Made by a program: the position numbers and the translations under genes. A stretch of 64,000 nucleotides of DNA from Proteobacteria bacterium SG_bin6 (lineage in GTDB: Bacteria; Pseudomonadota; Alphaproteobacteria; Sphingomonadales; Sphingomonadaceae): positions 1 through 64,000 of the forward strand of contig LWDJ01000002.1 in NCBI GenBank assembly GCA_002083435.1, given 5' to 3'. Positions 35,161-42,729 of this stretch are shown piece by piece. Positions within the stretch are counted from its first letter, which is position 1; every line of letters starts with the position of its first letter. The notes under the pieces were generated by a model. That model saw only the letters and a list, made by a program, of their open reading frames with translations, did no database searches and was not told where the DNA came from.

Positions 35161-35550
35161 ATGCGCGACTCCCGCCTCACCGCCTTCGCCCGCGCCAATC
35201 GCAAAGCCCCTAGCCCCGCCGAACAGCACCTCTGGCTCGCCCTCCGCGCCAAACGCTTCGAAGCACTCAAATTCCGCCGCCAGAAGGTAATTGGCGCCTA
35301 TATCGTCGACTTCGCCGCCCGCGCGCCGATGCCCGTCATCGAGATTGACGGCGACAGCCACGCCGCGCAGGAGCGTTACGACGCCGAGCGGACACGTTTT
35401 CTGGAAGAACAGGGTTATCAGGTGATCAGATTTACCAATGCCGAGGTGATGGGCAATTTGGAGGGGGTGTTGGCGACGATCGCCGGCGTCGCGTTCGCCG
35501 CAACGTCCCCTCTCCCAACCCTCTCCCCTGAAGGGGAGAGGGCTATATGA
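35161..35550 (+). CDS. DUF559 (PD-(D/E)XK-like) nuclease-family protein
   Basis: This 129-residue protein is of the DUF559/Vsr-like fold. Motifs are KFRRQKVIGAYIVDF (Asp50) and PVIEIDGDSHAAQERYDAER (Glu61, Asp63, His67), then FLEEQGYQVIRFTNAEVM. These match the PD-(D/E)XK/very-short-patch repair architecture, but activity is unproven. The last residues (SPLPTLSPEGERAI) are encoded by a palindromic repeat. The gene is inserted between trpB and trpA. Its stop overlaps the ATG of a trpA remnant. Confidence 0.85.
   Translation: MRDSRLTAFARANRKAPSPAEQHLWLALRAKRFEALKFRRQKVIGAYIVDFAARAPMPVIEIDGDSHAAQERYDAERTRFLEEQGYQVIRFTNAEVMGNLEGVLATIAGVAFAATSPLPTLSPEGERAI
35505..35543. repeat. Palindromic repeat at the DUF559 gene 3' end
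   Basis: CCCCTCTCCCAACCCTCTCC followed by CCTGAAGGGGAGAGGGC is an imperfect palindrome. It matches, in opposite orientation, the copy at about 35093-35132 on the other side of the DUF559 gene. Confidence 0.8.
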
Positions 35551-35711
35551 CCCGAATGACCCGCCTCGCCACCACCTTCGCCGCCCCCCGCCCCACCCTC
35601 GTCACCTTCATCGTTGAAGGCGGTGGCCCGCCGCCGACCATGATCGACGCGCTCGCCGAGGCCAGACAGACCAGATTGGATGGCGCCAAGGCGCGAGCAG
35701 CGTCAGCGTGA
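35547..35711 (+). pseudogene. Remnant of a trpA 5' end
   Basis: A 54-codon frame starts MTRMTRLATTFAAPRPTLVT, then FIVEGGGPPPTMIDALAEAR, and loses resemblance. It parallels the start of the intact trpA downstream (AFAAPHPALVTFVTAGDGPT, then PAILDALV): about half the residues match over some 31 positions. It starts in the DUF559 stop (ATGA) and ends in the next gene's GTG (GTGA). I read it as the first 40 or so codons of an old trpA copy. Confidence 0.65.
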
Positions 35712-35911
35712 AACTCAACTTCAAGCGCGGGCTGGTGTACGGCTCGGCCAATGCCTTATGCTTTGCGGCTGTATCGCCGTTCAACCACTATATGCGCGGC
35801 GAGCCGATCGTCTGGAACGAAGTTTGGGTAGGAACGGTGGTGGCCGGATTTTTCTTTGGCCTGCTCTTTACGCTCACGGACAAATTTGGTTCGGACGTTG
35901 GCGATGCCTGA
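35708..35911 (+). CDS. Tiny membrane protein upstream of trpA
   Basis: The product has 67 residues from GTG 35708 (MKLNFKRGLVYGSANALCFA...). Two hydrophobic segments lie near residues 8-24 and 40-57, with a short acidic tail. Its stop overlaps the trpA ATG (ATGCCTGA), so trpA may depend on its translation. No family is recognised. AT-richer than its neighbours. Possibly a chance frame, but the membrane pattern and junctions favour a gene. Confidence 0.5.
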   Translation: MKLNFKRGLVYGSANALCFAAVSPFNHYMRGEPIVWNEVWVGTVVAGFFFGLLFTLTDKFGSDVGDA

Positions 35912-36695
35912 TCTTCTGAAGTCGGCCTTCGCCGCCCCCCACCCAGCCCTCGTCACCTTCGTCACCGCAGGGGACGGCCCCACCCCTGCCATCCTCGACG
36001 CGCTCGTCGCGGGTGGCGCGGACGTGATCGAGCTGGGGATGCCGTTCACCGATCCGATGGCGGATGGCCCCGCGATCCAGGCGGCCAATCTGCGCAGCCT
36101 TGCCGCCGGCACCACCACGGCGGACATCCTGCAAATCGCCGCCGACTTCCGGGTTCGCCACCCCGGCGTCCCGCTCGTGCTGATGGGCTATGCCAACCCG
36201 ATGCTGCGGCGCGGGGCGGACTGGTTCGCGGCGCAGGCCGCGCAAGCCGGGGTCGATGGCGTGATCTGCGTCGATCTGCCGCCCGAGGAGGATGAGCTGG
36301 CCCCCGCGCTCGCCGCACGCGGCCTCGCCTTCATCCGCCTCGCCACCCCGACCACCGATGCCGCGCGGCTGCCGGCGGTGCTGAACGGGGCGAGCGGGTT
36401 CCTGTATTATGTCTCGGTCGCGGGCATCACCGGGCTGCAACAGGCGGCGCAAGCCTCGATCGAGGAAGCCGTCGCGCGGCTCAAGAGCCAGACCGATCTC
36501 CCCGTCGCGGTCGGGTTCGGGGTGCGCACCCCGGAACAGGCGGCCGCCATCGCCCGCGTCGCCGATGGCGTGGTCGTCGGCTCGGCGATCGTCGAGCTGG
36601 TCGCGCGGCACGGCGCGAAAGCCCCCGAGCCGGTCCGCGCCTTCACCGCCGCGCTTGCGCAAGCCGTCCACGGCGCGCAAAGGGCCATGGCATGA
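35904..36695 (+). CDS. trpA: Tryptophan synthase alpha chain
   Basis: This 263-residue TIM barrel cleaves indole-3-glycerol phosphate and channels indole to TrpB. Catalytic Glu and Asp lie in DVIELGMPFTDPMADGPAIQ; LMGYANPMLRRG and the phosphate site VGFGVRTPEQ / DGVVVGSAIVEL are intact. The start is ATG 35904; the frame's upstream part belongs to the 67-residue ORF region. It overlaps accD by 4 bases. Confidence 0.97.
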   Translation: MPDLLKSAFAAPHPALVTFVTAGDGPTPAILDALVAGGADVIELGMPFTDPMADGPAIQAANLRSLAAGTTTADILQIAADFRVRHPGVPLVLMGYANPMLRRGADWFAAQAAQAGVDGVICVDLPPEEDELAPALAARGLAFIRLATPTTDAARLPAVLNGASGFLYYVSVAGITGLQQAAQASIEEAVARLKSQTDLPVAVGFGVRTPEQAAAIARVADGVVVGSAIVELVARHGAKAPEPVRAFTAALAQAVHGAQRAMA

Positions 36696-37546
36696 GCTGG
36701 CTCTCGAACGTCCGCAACGCGCTCTCGCTGGTCGTCACCAAGAAAGAGACGCCCGACAATCTCTGGCACAAGTGCAAGGGATGCGGGCAGATGGTGTTCA
36801 CCAAGGAGCTGGCGGACAATCTCCACGTCTGCCCGCATTGCCGCCACCATGAGCGGATCGGGCCGGCGGAGCGCTTCGCGCACGTCTTCGATCCCGGCAC
36901 CGCGCAGACGCTCGCCGCGCCCCGTGTCGCGGAAGACCCGCTGAAGTTCCGCGATACCAAGCGCTACCCCGATCGCCTGAAAGCCGCGCGCGCGGCGACC
37001 GGCGAGCAGGACGCGCTGGTCAACGCGCGCGGCCTGATCGAGGGGCAGCGCGCGGTGGTCGGCGTGCAGGATTTCGCCTTCATGGGCGGATCGATGGGCC
37101 AGGCGGTGGGCGAGGCGTTCATCGCCGGGGTGGAAGCGGCGATCGCCGATCACGCCCCTTATATCATCTTCACCGCCGCCGGCGGCGCGCGGATGCAGGA
37201 GGGCATCCTGTCGCTGATGCAGATGCCGCGCGCGACGGTCGCGATCCAGATGCTCCACGATGCCGGGCTGCCCTATATCGTCGTGCTCACCGATCCGACG
37301 ACCGGCGGCGTCACCGCGAGCTATGCGATGCTGGGCGATGTCCAGATCGCCGAGCCGGGGGCGCTGATCGGCTTCGCCGGCCAGCGGGTGATCGAACAGA
37401 CGATCCGCGAGAAGCTGCCCGAAGGCTTCCAGCGCGCCGAATATCTGCTGGAGCATGGCATGATCGACATGGTCGTGCCGCGCCACGATCTGCGCGCGAC
37501 GCTCGCGCGGCTGATCGGCTATCTGGCGCCGCGCGCCGCCGCCTGA
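36692..37546 (+). CDS. accD: Acetyl-CoA carboxylase carboxyltransferase subunit beta
   Basis: This 284-residue subunit carries out carboxyl transfer to acetyl-CoA for fatty acid synthesis. The N-terminal zinc finger is KCKGCGQM...HVCPHCRHH, followed by the crotonase-like domain with GGSMGQAVGEAFIAGVE, FTAAGGARMQEGILSLMQM and DPTTGGVTASYAMLGDV. It is linked to trpA by an ATGA overlap and is followed by a small ORF and folC, a common alphaproteobacterial order. Confidence 0.98.
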   Translation: MSWLSNVRNALSLVVTKKETPDNLWHKCKGCGQMVFTKELADNLHVCPHCRHHERIGPAERFAHVFDPGTAQTLAAPRVAEDPLKFRDTKRYPDRLKAARAATGEQDALVNARGLIEGQRAVVGVQDFAFMGGSMGQAVGEAFIAGVEAAIADHAPYIIFTAAGGARMQEGILSLMQMPRATVAIQMLHDAGLPYIVVLTDPTTGGVTASYAMLGDVQIAEPGALIGFAGQRVIEQTIREKLPEGFQRAEYLLEHGMIDMVVPRHDLRATLARLIGYLAPRAAA

Positions 37547-37552
37547 CTATAA

Positions 37553-37780
37553 GTGCCCGAAAAGCTGATCCTCATTGAGGTCTATGACGACCCGGAGGCG
37601 AACGGCCCGCCGGTCTTCGTCATGCAGCTGCCAGCGGTCCCCCGGGTGGGTGAGCATCTGGCCAAGGCAATGGGCGGCTATTTCGAATATTGGTTGGTGA
37701 AGAAGGTCTGGTACCGTCAGGATTGGGATTTTCCAGACGGCCCATGGATCGTCTGCCTGCTCGCGCAGCTTGAAGACTGA
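37553..37780 (+). CDS. Small unknown protein between accD and folC
   Basis: A 75-codon frame from GTG 37553, six bases after the accD stop: LILIEVYDDPEANGPPVFVM, then WLVKKVWYRQDWDFPDGPWI. It looks like a compact soluble beta-rich domain. No RBS beyond the accD end and no known family. Plausible gene, moderate confidence. Confidence 0.5.
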   Translation: MPEKLILIEVYDDPEANGPPVFVMQLPAVPRVGEHLAKAMGGYFEYWLVKKVWYRQDWDFPDGPWIVCLLAQLED

Positions 37781-37788
37781 GCCCGGTC

Positions 37789-39099
37789 ATGCCCGATCAC
37801 GCCAGATCGACCGCCCCTGCCGTCCAGGCCCAGCTCGATCGCTTATGGGCGCTTTCACCCGGCGCCGATTTGCTGGGGCTGGAGCGGATCACTCGGCTGC
37901 TCGCGCGGCTCGGCGATCCGCAGCACCGGCTGCCGCCCGTGTTCCATGTCGCGGGCACCAACGGCAAGGGTTCGACTTGCGCCTATCTGCGCGCCGGGCT
38001 GGAGGCGGCGGGCTACCGCGTGCATGTCTATACCAGCCCGCATCTGGTGCGCTTCAATGAACGCATCCGCGTCGCCGGGCGGCTGATCACCGACGAAGCG
38101 CTCGCTCCGCTGCTCGCGCGGGTGCTCGACGCCGGGGGCGATATCGGCGCGAGCTTCTTCGAGGTGACGACCGCGGCCGCCTTCCTCGCCTTCGCCGAGA
38201 AGCCCGCGGACGCGTGCGTGATCGAGGTTGGCCTGGGTGGTCGCCTCGACGCGACCAATGTGCTGCGGCCGGTAGTGACGGGGATCGCGCAGCTCGGGAT
38301 CGATCACCAACAGTTCCTGGGCGACACGATCGAGGCGATCGCCGGGGAGAAGGCCGGCATCGCCCGGGCCGGGGTGCCGCTGGTGACGATGGCCTATCCG
38401 CCCAATGTGCGCGCGGTGGTCGACGCGGTCGCGCGGACGCGAGGCGCACCGGTGCTGATCGAGGGACGCGACTGGTGGGTGGAGGGCACGCCCCCGCGCT
38501 ACCGCGACACGGCGGGCGCGCTCACGCTGGCGCCGCCGCGCCTGCCGGGGGCGCATCAGCGCCGCAACCTGGGGCTCGCGACCGCGATGCTGCGCGCGCA
38601 AGGCACTCTGCCGCTGCCCGACTCGGCGCTGGTCGCGGCGGGGGCGCAAGCGCGCTGGCCGGCGCGGATGCAGCGGCTCGCCGATGGCCCGCTCACCGCG
38701 CTGCTGCCGGCGGGGAGCGCGGTCTGGCTCGATGGCGGGCACAACGCCGCCGCCGCCGGTGCGGTGCGCGCGGCGATCGTCGAGGCCGGCGGCGATGCGC
38801 CGCTGTGGCTGGTGCTCGGGATGCTCGCCAACAAGGACGCGGACGCCATGTTGGCGGCGTTGGCGCCGGTCGCGGCCGGGTTGGTCGCGGTGCCGGTCGA
38901 GGGTCACGCGCATCATCCCCCCGCGGCGCTGGCCGAGGCGGGCCTGGCACGGGATTTGAGCGCGTCGGCGGCGCCCGGGGTTGGCGCGGCGCTGCACCGG
39001 ATTGCCGCGCACTGCCCGGGCGGGGCGAATGTGCTCATTCTCGGTTCGCTTTATCTCGCCGGAAGCGTGCTCGCCGCCAATGACGAACTGCCCGATTGA
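37789..39099 (+). CDS. folC: Bifunctional folylpolyglutamate/dihydrofolate synthase
   Basis: This 436-residue Mur-ligase-like enzyme adds glutamate to dihydropteroate and folates. P-loop HVAGTNGKGSTCAYLRAGLE, YTSPHLVRFNERI, the omega-loop region VIEVGLGGRLDATNVL, GIDHQQFLGDTIEAIAGEKA, and the C-terminal LDGGHNAAAAGAV are present. Starts 9 bases after the small ORF. Confidence 0.96.
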   Translation: MPDHARSTAPAVQAQLDRLWALSPGADLLGLERITRLLARLGDPQHRLPPVFHVAGTNGKGSTCAYLRAGLEAAGYRVHVYTSPHLVRFNERIRVAGRLITDEALAPLLARVLDAGGDIGASFFEVTTAAAFLAFAEKPADACVIEVGLGGRLDATNVLRPVVTGIAQLGIDHQQFLGDTIEAIAGEKAGIARAGVPLVTMAYPPNVRAVVDAVARTRGAPVLIEGRDWWVEGTPPRYRDTAGALTLAPPRLPGAHQRRNLGLATAMLRAQGTLPLPDSALVAAGAQARWPARMQRLADGPLTALLPAGSAVWLDGGHNAAAAGAVRAAIVEAGGDAPLWLVLGMLANKDADAMLAALAPVAAGLVAVPVEGHAHHPPAALAEAGLARDLSASAAPGVGAALHRIAAHCPGGANVLILGSLYLAGSVLAANDELPD

Positions 39100-39186
39100 G
39101 CGCGGGTGCGCGCCAAACTGTCTAAGTATTCCCGCCAATTACGCGACCGCGCCCGCTCCTGCACAAGGCAGGCGAAAGGAGCGCTC

Positions 39187-39606
39187 ATGACGCTGCTCGC
39201 CGATCTCGCCGTCCCCAGCCGCCCCCTCCCCCGCGACCCCGGCGCCCGCCTGCTGCTCGCCTCGCTCAGGACGTTGCGCTGGTACGGCATCGCGGATGCG
39301 GGGCTCGCCCAGCGCTTTATCATGTTGTTCGGGCGCGATTTTCGTCGGGTGTTGTTCGTCACCCGGATGCTCGCGGAAAGGCTCGCCGAGCAACCCGGCG
39401 TCAAGTTCGGCACCTGCCGCCGCACCCGAATGACCGAGAGCGAAGCGACACTGATCGCGATCGCCACCCGGCTGCCAAACAACGTCCCCGCCGCCCGGCT
39501 GCTGCTCGCCGATCTGCTCGGCACGCGCCAGATCGACGGGATGCTCGCCTCGCTCTACGCGGTCAGCGAGGCGTTCGCGGCGCTAGACAAGCCGATCGGG
39601 GGATAA
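39187..39606 (+). CDS. Small unknown helical protein
   Basis: The product has 139 residues from ATG 39187 with AAAGGAGC upstream. Central motif: GIADAGLAQRFIMLFGRDFR, then RVLFVTRMLAERLAEQPG. Basic/hydrophobic helices, no signal peptide, no named family recalled. Converges with the permease gene two bases away. Confidence 0.65.
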   Translation: MTLLADLAVPSRPLPRDPGARLLLASLRTLRWYGIADAGLAQRFIMLFGRDFRRVLFVTRMLAERLAEQPGVKFGTCRRTRMTESEATLIAIATRLPNNVPAARLLLADLLGTRQIDGMLASLYAVSEAFAALDKPIGG

Positions 39607-39608
39607 GC

Positions 39609-41000
39609 TCAGCTTAGCGCGCCCTCTGGCTCCTCGGTGCCCGCGCTGCCGATCGAGGCGTCGACCAGCCCGCTGCGGCTCATCCACCAGAACAGGAACA
39701 CGCCGGGCAGCGCCACGACAGTGGTGAACAGATAAAAGTTCAGATAGCCGAACTGTTCAACGAGTGTCCCGGCGGTGGTGCCGGTGATGATCCGCCCTAC
39801 AACGCTCGCCGCCGCCGAGATCAGTGCATATTGTGCGGCTGTGTAGCGCAGATCGGTGAGCGCCGAGAAATAGGCGACCACGCACACCCCGCCAACGCCG
39901 CTCGCGAAATTCTCGAACCCCTGCGCGCCCGCCATCGCGACATTGTTGTGCCCGACCAGCGCGAGCCCGGCGAAGCTCGCATTCGACACCGCCATCAAGA
40001 TCAGGCTCAGCAGGACCGACGGTTTGAGCCCAGCCCGCGTGTAGAGCGCGCCACCCGCGAAAATGCCGAACAAATAGGCCCAGAAGCCGACGCCAACGTC
40101 ATAGACCGCGATCTCGGTGTTCGAATAGCCGAGGTCGTTATAGAGCAGCCGCACGGTCAGCTGGCCGAGTGTATCGCCGATCTTGTGGACCAGAATGAAC
40201 AGCAGGATGAGCCACGCCCCGCGCCGGCGAAAGAATTCGACAAACGGCGCGACGACCGCCGCCTCGATCTCCGCCCAGCCCCGGCGTTCGGCGGGTGGGC
40301 GGTGGCGGCTCGGCTCGCCGAGGAGGAGCCCCACCAGCATCGCTGGCAATGCATAAACGGCGCACAGGGCATAGCCCCAGTTCCAGCCATAAGTCTGCGC
40401 GACGACTAGCGCCGTGGCGCCAGCGGCGACGGAGCCGATCCGCCAGCCATATTGCGACATGCCCGCGCCTACCCCGAGTTGTTCAGGTCGCAGGATCTCG
40501 ATGCGATAGGCATCGATCACGATGTCGTATGTGGCGCCAGTAAAGGCGACGAGCAAAGCGGCGACCACCGTTTCCCCCAGGCCGGCGGCTGGATCGACCC
40601 GCGCCAGATTCAGCACCGCGAGCGCGGCCAGCGAGCCCGCGAGCACCAGCCAGCTCAACCGTTGCCCCAGGCGCCCGAGCAGCGGCAGGCGCACCCCCTC
40701 GACCACCCACGCCCAGAGCGGCTTGAGGTTGTAGATCAGGATAGCGAGTGCGAAGGCCGTGACCGACTTCTTGTCGATCCCCGCCTGTGCCAGTCGCGAC
40801 GTCAGCGTCGCGCCGATCATCGTGAACGGAAAGGCCGACGACACCCCGAGGAAGAACGCCGCCAGCGGCTCGCGCTCGGCATAGGGACGCATCGGTGCGA
40901 GCACCCCGGCGAAGGCGGGCAGCCGGGACAGCCCCGCCAGTCCCAGAATCACGGCAACGAACGCGCCAACCCACCACTCACTCAATCGCTTGCTCCCCAC
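39609..41000 (-). CDS. AmpG-like MFS permease
   Basis: This 463-residue inner-membrane protein has about 12-14 hydrophobic segments and AmpG-type signatures: KPLWAWVVEGVRLPLLGRLG, GATYDIVIDAYRIEILRPEQ, and LGVGAGMSQYGWRIGSVAAG. AmpG imports anhydromuropeptides for wall recycling, but this subfamily also includes uncharacterised members, so the substrate is uncertain. Start taken as GTG 41000. Confidence 0.85.
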   Translation of the reverse strand: MGSKRLSEWWVGAFVAVILGLAGLSRLPAFAGVLAPMRPYAEREPLAAFFLGVSSAFPFTMIGATLTSRLAQAGIDKKSVTAFALAILIYNLKPLWAWVVEGVRLPLLGRLGQRLSWLVLAGSLAALAVLNLARVDPAAGLGETVVAALLVAFTGATYDIVIDAYRIEILRPEQLGVGAGMSQYGWRIGSVAAGATALVVAQTYGWNWGYALCAVYALPAMLVGLLLGEPSRHRPPAERRGWAEIEAAVVAPFVEFFRRRGAWLILLFILVHKIGDTLGQLTVRLLYNDLGYSNTEIAVYDVGVGFWAYLFGIFAGGALYTRAGLKPSVLLSLILMAVSNASFAGLALVGHNNVAMAGAQGFENFASGVGGVCVVAYFSALTDLRYTAAQYALISAAASVVGRIITGTTAGTLVEQFGYLNFYLFTTVVALPGVFLFWWMSRSGLVDASIGSAGTEEPEGALS

Positions 41001-41044
41001 GCGCTATCCAATCACACTAGCGCCAAAAGCGGAGAGGAAAAGCC

Positions 41045-42199
41045 ATGAACGACCTCGCCACGCTGCGCCCCACCTCCGCGCAGCTCGCGCTCGCCGAGCA
41101 GCTCGCCCGGGGCGGCAGCGGCGAGGAGGCCGCGCTGCGCTTCGTGCTCGCGTCGGTCTATACGTCGCCCGATCGCCACGCCGCCGAGCAGGCGGCGATT
41201 TTCGCGCGCCACCCGCTCGTGATCGCTCCTTCGGCTTTGCTGCATGAGCCTGGCATGGCGGTGACGCATGACGGCTTCGGCAAACCGCTGTTGATCACGC
41301 GCGACCGCGACGGGCAGGCGCATGTGCTCCTCAACGTCTGCCGCCACCGGGGCACAAGGCTGGTCGAAGGCGCGGAGCCGCAATGCGCTAGCCGCCTGAA
41401 CTGTCCCTATCACGCCTGGAGCTATGGCCTGGACGGCAAGCTTCTCGCTTTGCCGCGGGGCGAGACCTTTCCTGGGCTCGACAAGGGCGATTATCGCCTG
41501 AAGCGACTGCCGACGCGCGAGGCGGGCGGGCTGATCTGGTTCGCGTTCGATGAGAGCGCCGACTTCACCTTGCCGAACGATCTCGCCGCCGATTTCGATG
41601 CCTTCGCGCTCGGCAAGCAGCACCTGTTCCGCCGACGCACCCACCGGGTCGCGGCGAACTGGAAGCTGATCATGGACGCTTTCCTCGAAAGCTATCACGT
41701 TCAGCGGCTGCACGCGGCCACGATCGCGCGCTTCTTCCAGGATGGCGTGGCGACCGCCGACGCGGTCGGCCCGCATCAACGCTCGGCGGTAGGGCGTGCC
41801 GCCGAGCTGGTCGCGGCGGCGGGGGATGACTGGGGCGCTTTGCGGGCAGCGATCACTTATACCTATCAATTGTTCCCTGGCGCGGTGTTGATCGTCAGCC
41901 CCGATTATATGAACCTGATGGTGTTGATGCCCCAGGCGGCCGGCGAGGTGCTGGTCGAGGATTTCATGCTGATCCCCGAGCCGCCCGCGACCGATGCCGC
42001 GCGTGATCATTGGGAGCGGAGCTGGACGCTGCTTGATGGCCAGGTATTCGCCGGCGAGGATTTTCGCGCCGCTGAGCTCGGTCAGGAAGGTCTGGCGGCC
42101 GGCGCGATTGATCGGGTGACGCTGGGTTCGCTCGAAGGCGGAATAGCCCGCTTCCACGCGGCTGTTGACGCCGCGCTTACACCGCTCGGTAAAGACTGA
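41045..42199 (+). CDS. Rieske aromatic ring-hydroxylating oxygenase, alpha subunit
   Basis: The 384-residue Rieske non-heme oxygenase has cluster ligands CRHRG and CPYHAW. The mononuclear iron site is near MDAFLESYHVQRLHAATIARFF (two His) with an Asp later. Such enzymes hydroxylate or demethylate aromatic or quaternary-amine substrates; reductase and beta genes are not nearby. The 3' end overlaps the convergent response regulator gene by 23 bases. Confidence 0.9.
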   Translation: MNDLATLRPTSAQLALAEQLARGGSGEEAALRFVLASVYTSPDRHAAEQAAIFARHPLVIAPSALLHEPGMAVTHDGFGKPLLITRDRDGQAHVLLNVCRHRGTRLVEGAEPQCASRLNCPYHAWSYGLDGKLLALPRGETFPGLDKGDYRLKRLPTREAGGLIWFAFDESADFTLPNDLAADFDAFALGKQHLFRRRTHRVAANWKLIMDAFLESYHVQRLHAATIARFFQDGVATADAVGPHQRSAVGRAAELVAAAGDDWGALRAAITYTYQLFPGAVLIVSPDYMNLMVLMPQAAGEVLVEDFMLIPEPPATDAARDHWERSWTLLDGQVFAGEDFRAAELGQEGLAAGAIDRVTLGSLEGGIARFHAAVDAALTPLGKD

Positions 42200-42608
42200 A
42201 CCCGCTCGGCAGCTTACGCGGGCGCCCGCCCTCGGCGACTTGACCGATCGCCCGGATCGCCGCGAGCAGATGGCGCTGGGAATAGGGCTTCGCGAGACAG
42301 CCGTCCGCGAGCAGCCGCGCCTCGGGCGGGCAGGCACCGGTAACGAACAGCACACGGACTCCAACCTCGAACGCGGCGCGCGCGACGTCGATGCCGCTGC
42401 CGCCCTCGGCGAGCGCCACATCCACGATCACCAGATCGAGCGGTGTGTCGTCCTCGATCAATGTCACCGCCGCGTCGGCCCGATCAATCGTTGCGACGAT
42501 CTGGAATCCTTCGTCCTCCAGGAAATGCTCGGTGTCGAAGGCGATCAGTGGCTCGTCCTCGACGATCAGAATCCGCCGCAGCACCGGGGCTTTACGGGTA
42601 AACATCAT
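42177..42608 (-). CDS. Single-domain response regulator
   Basis: A 143-residue CheY-like receiver with no output domain. Acidic pocket ILIVEDEP, phosphoacceptor Asp63 in LVIVDVALAEGGSG, Thr in LFVTGA, Lys in CLAKPYSQRH. Start ATG 42608 or 42605. No histidine kinase neighbours it, so the partner is elsewhere. Confidence 0.88.
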   Translation of the reverse strand: MMFTRKAPVLRRILIVEDEPLIAFDTEHFLEDEGFQIVATIDRADAAVTLIEDDTPLDLVIVDVALAEGGSGIDVARAAFEVGVRVLFVTGACPPEARLLADGCLAKPYSQRHLLAAIRAIGQVAEGGRPRKLPSGFSLYRAV

Positions 42609-42729
42609 GCAGCTGTCCAACGCCTCCCTCGCGTCCACCCTTCCCGTGCGCCATCGCTATCCGTAAATGGGGATGCCCCTTGGAACGCCCAAGGGGGCAA
42701 TAATTTTTGTACCCGCCCGAAAAGCGATT

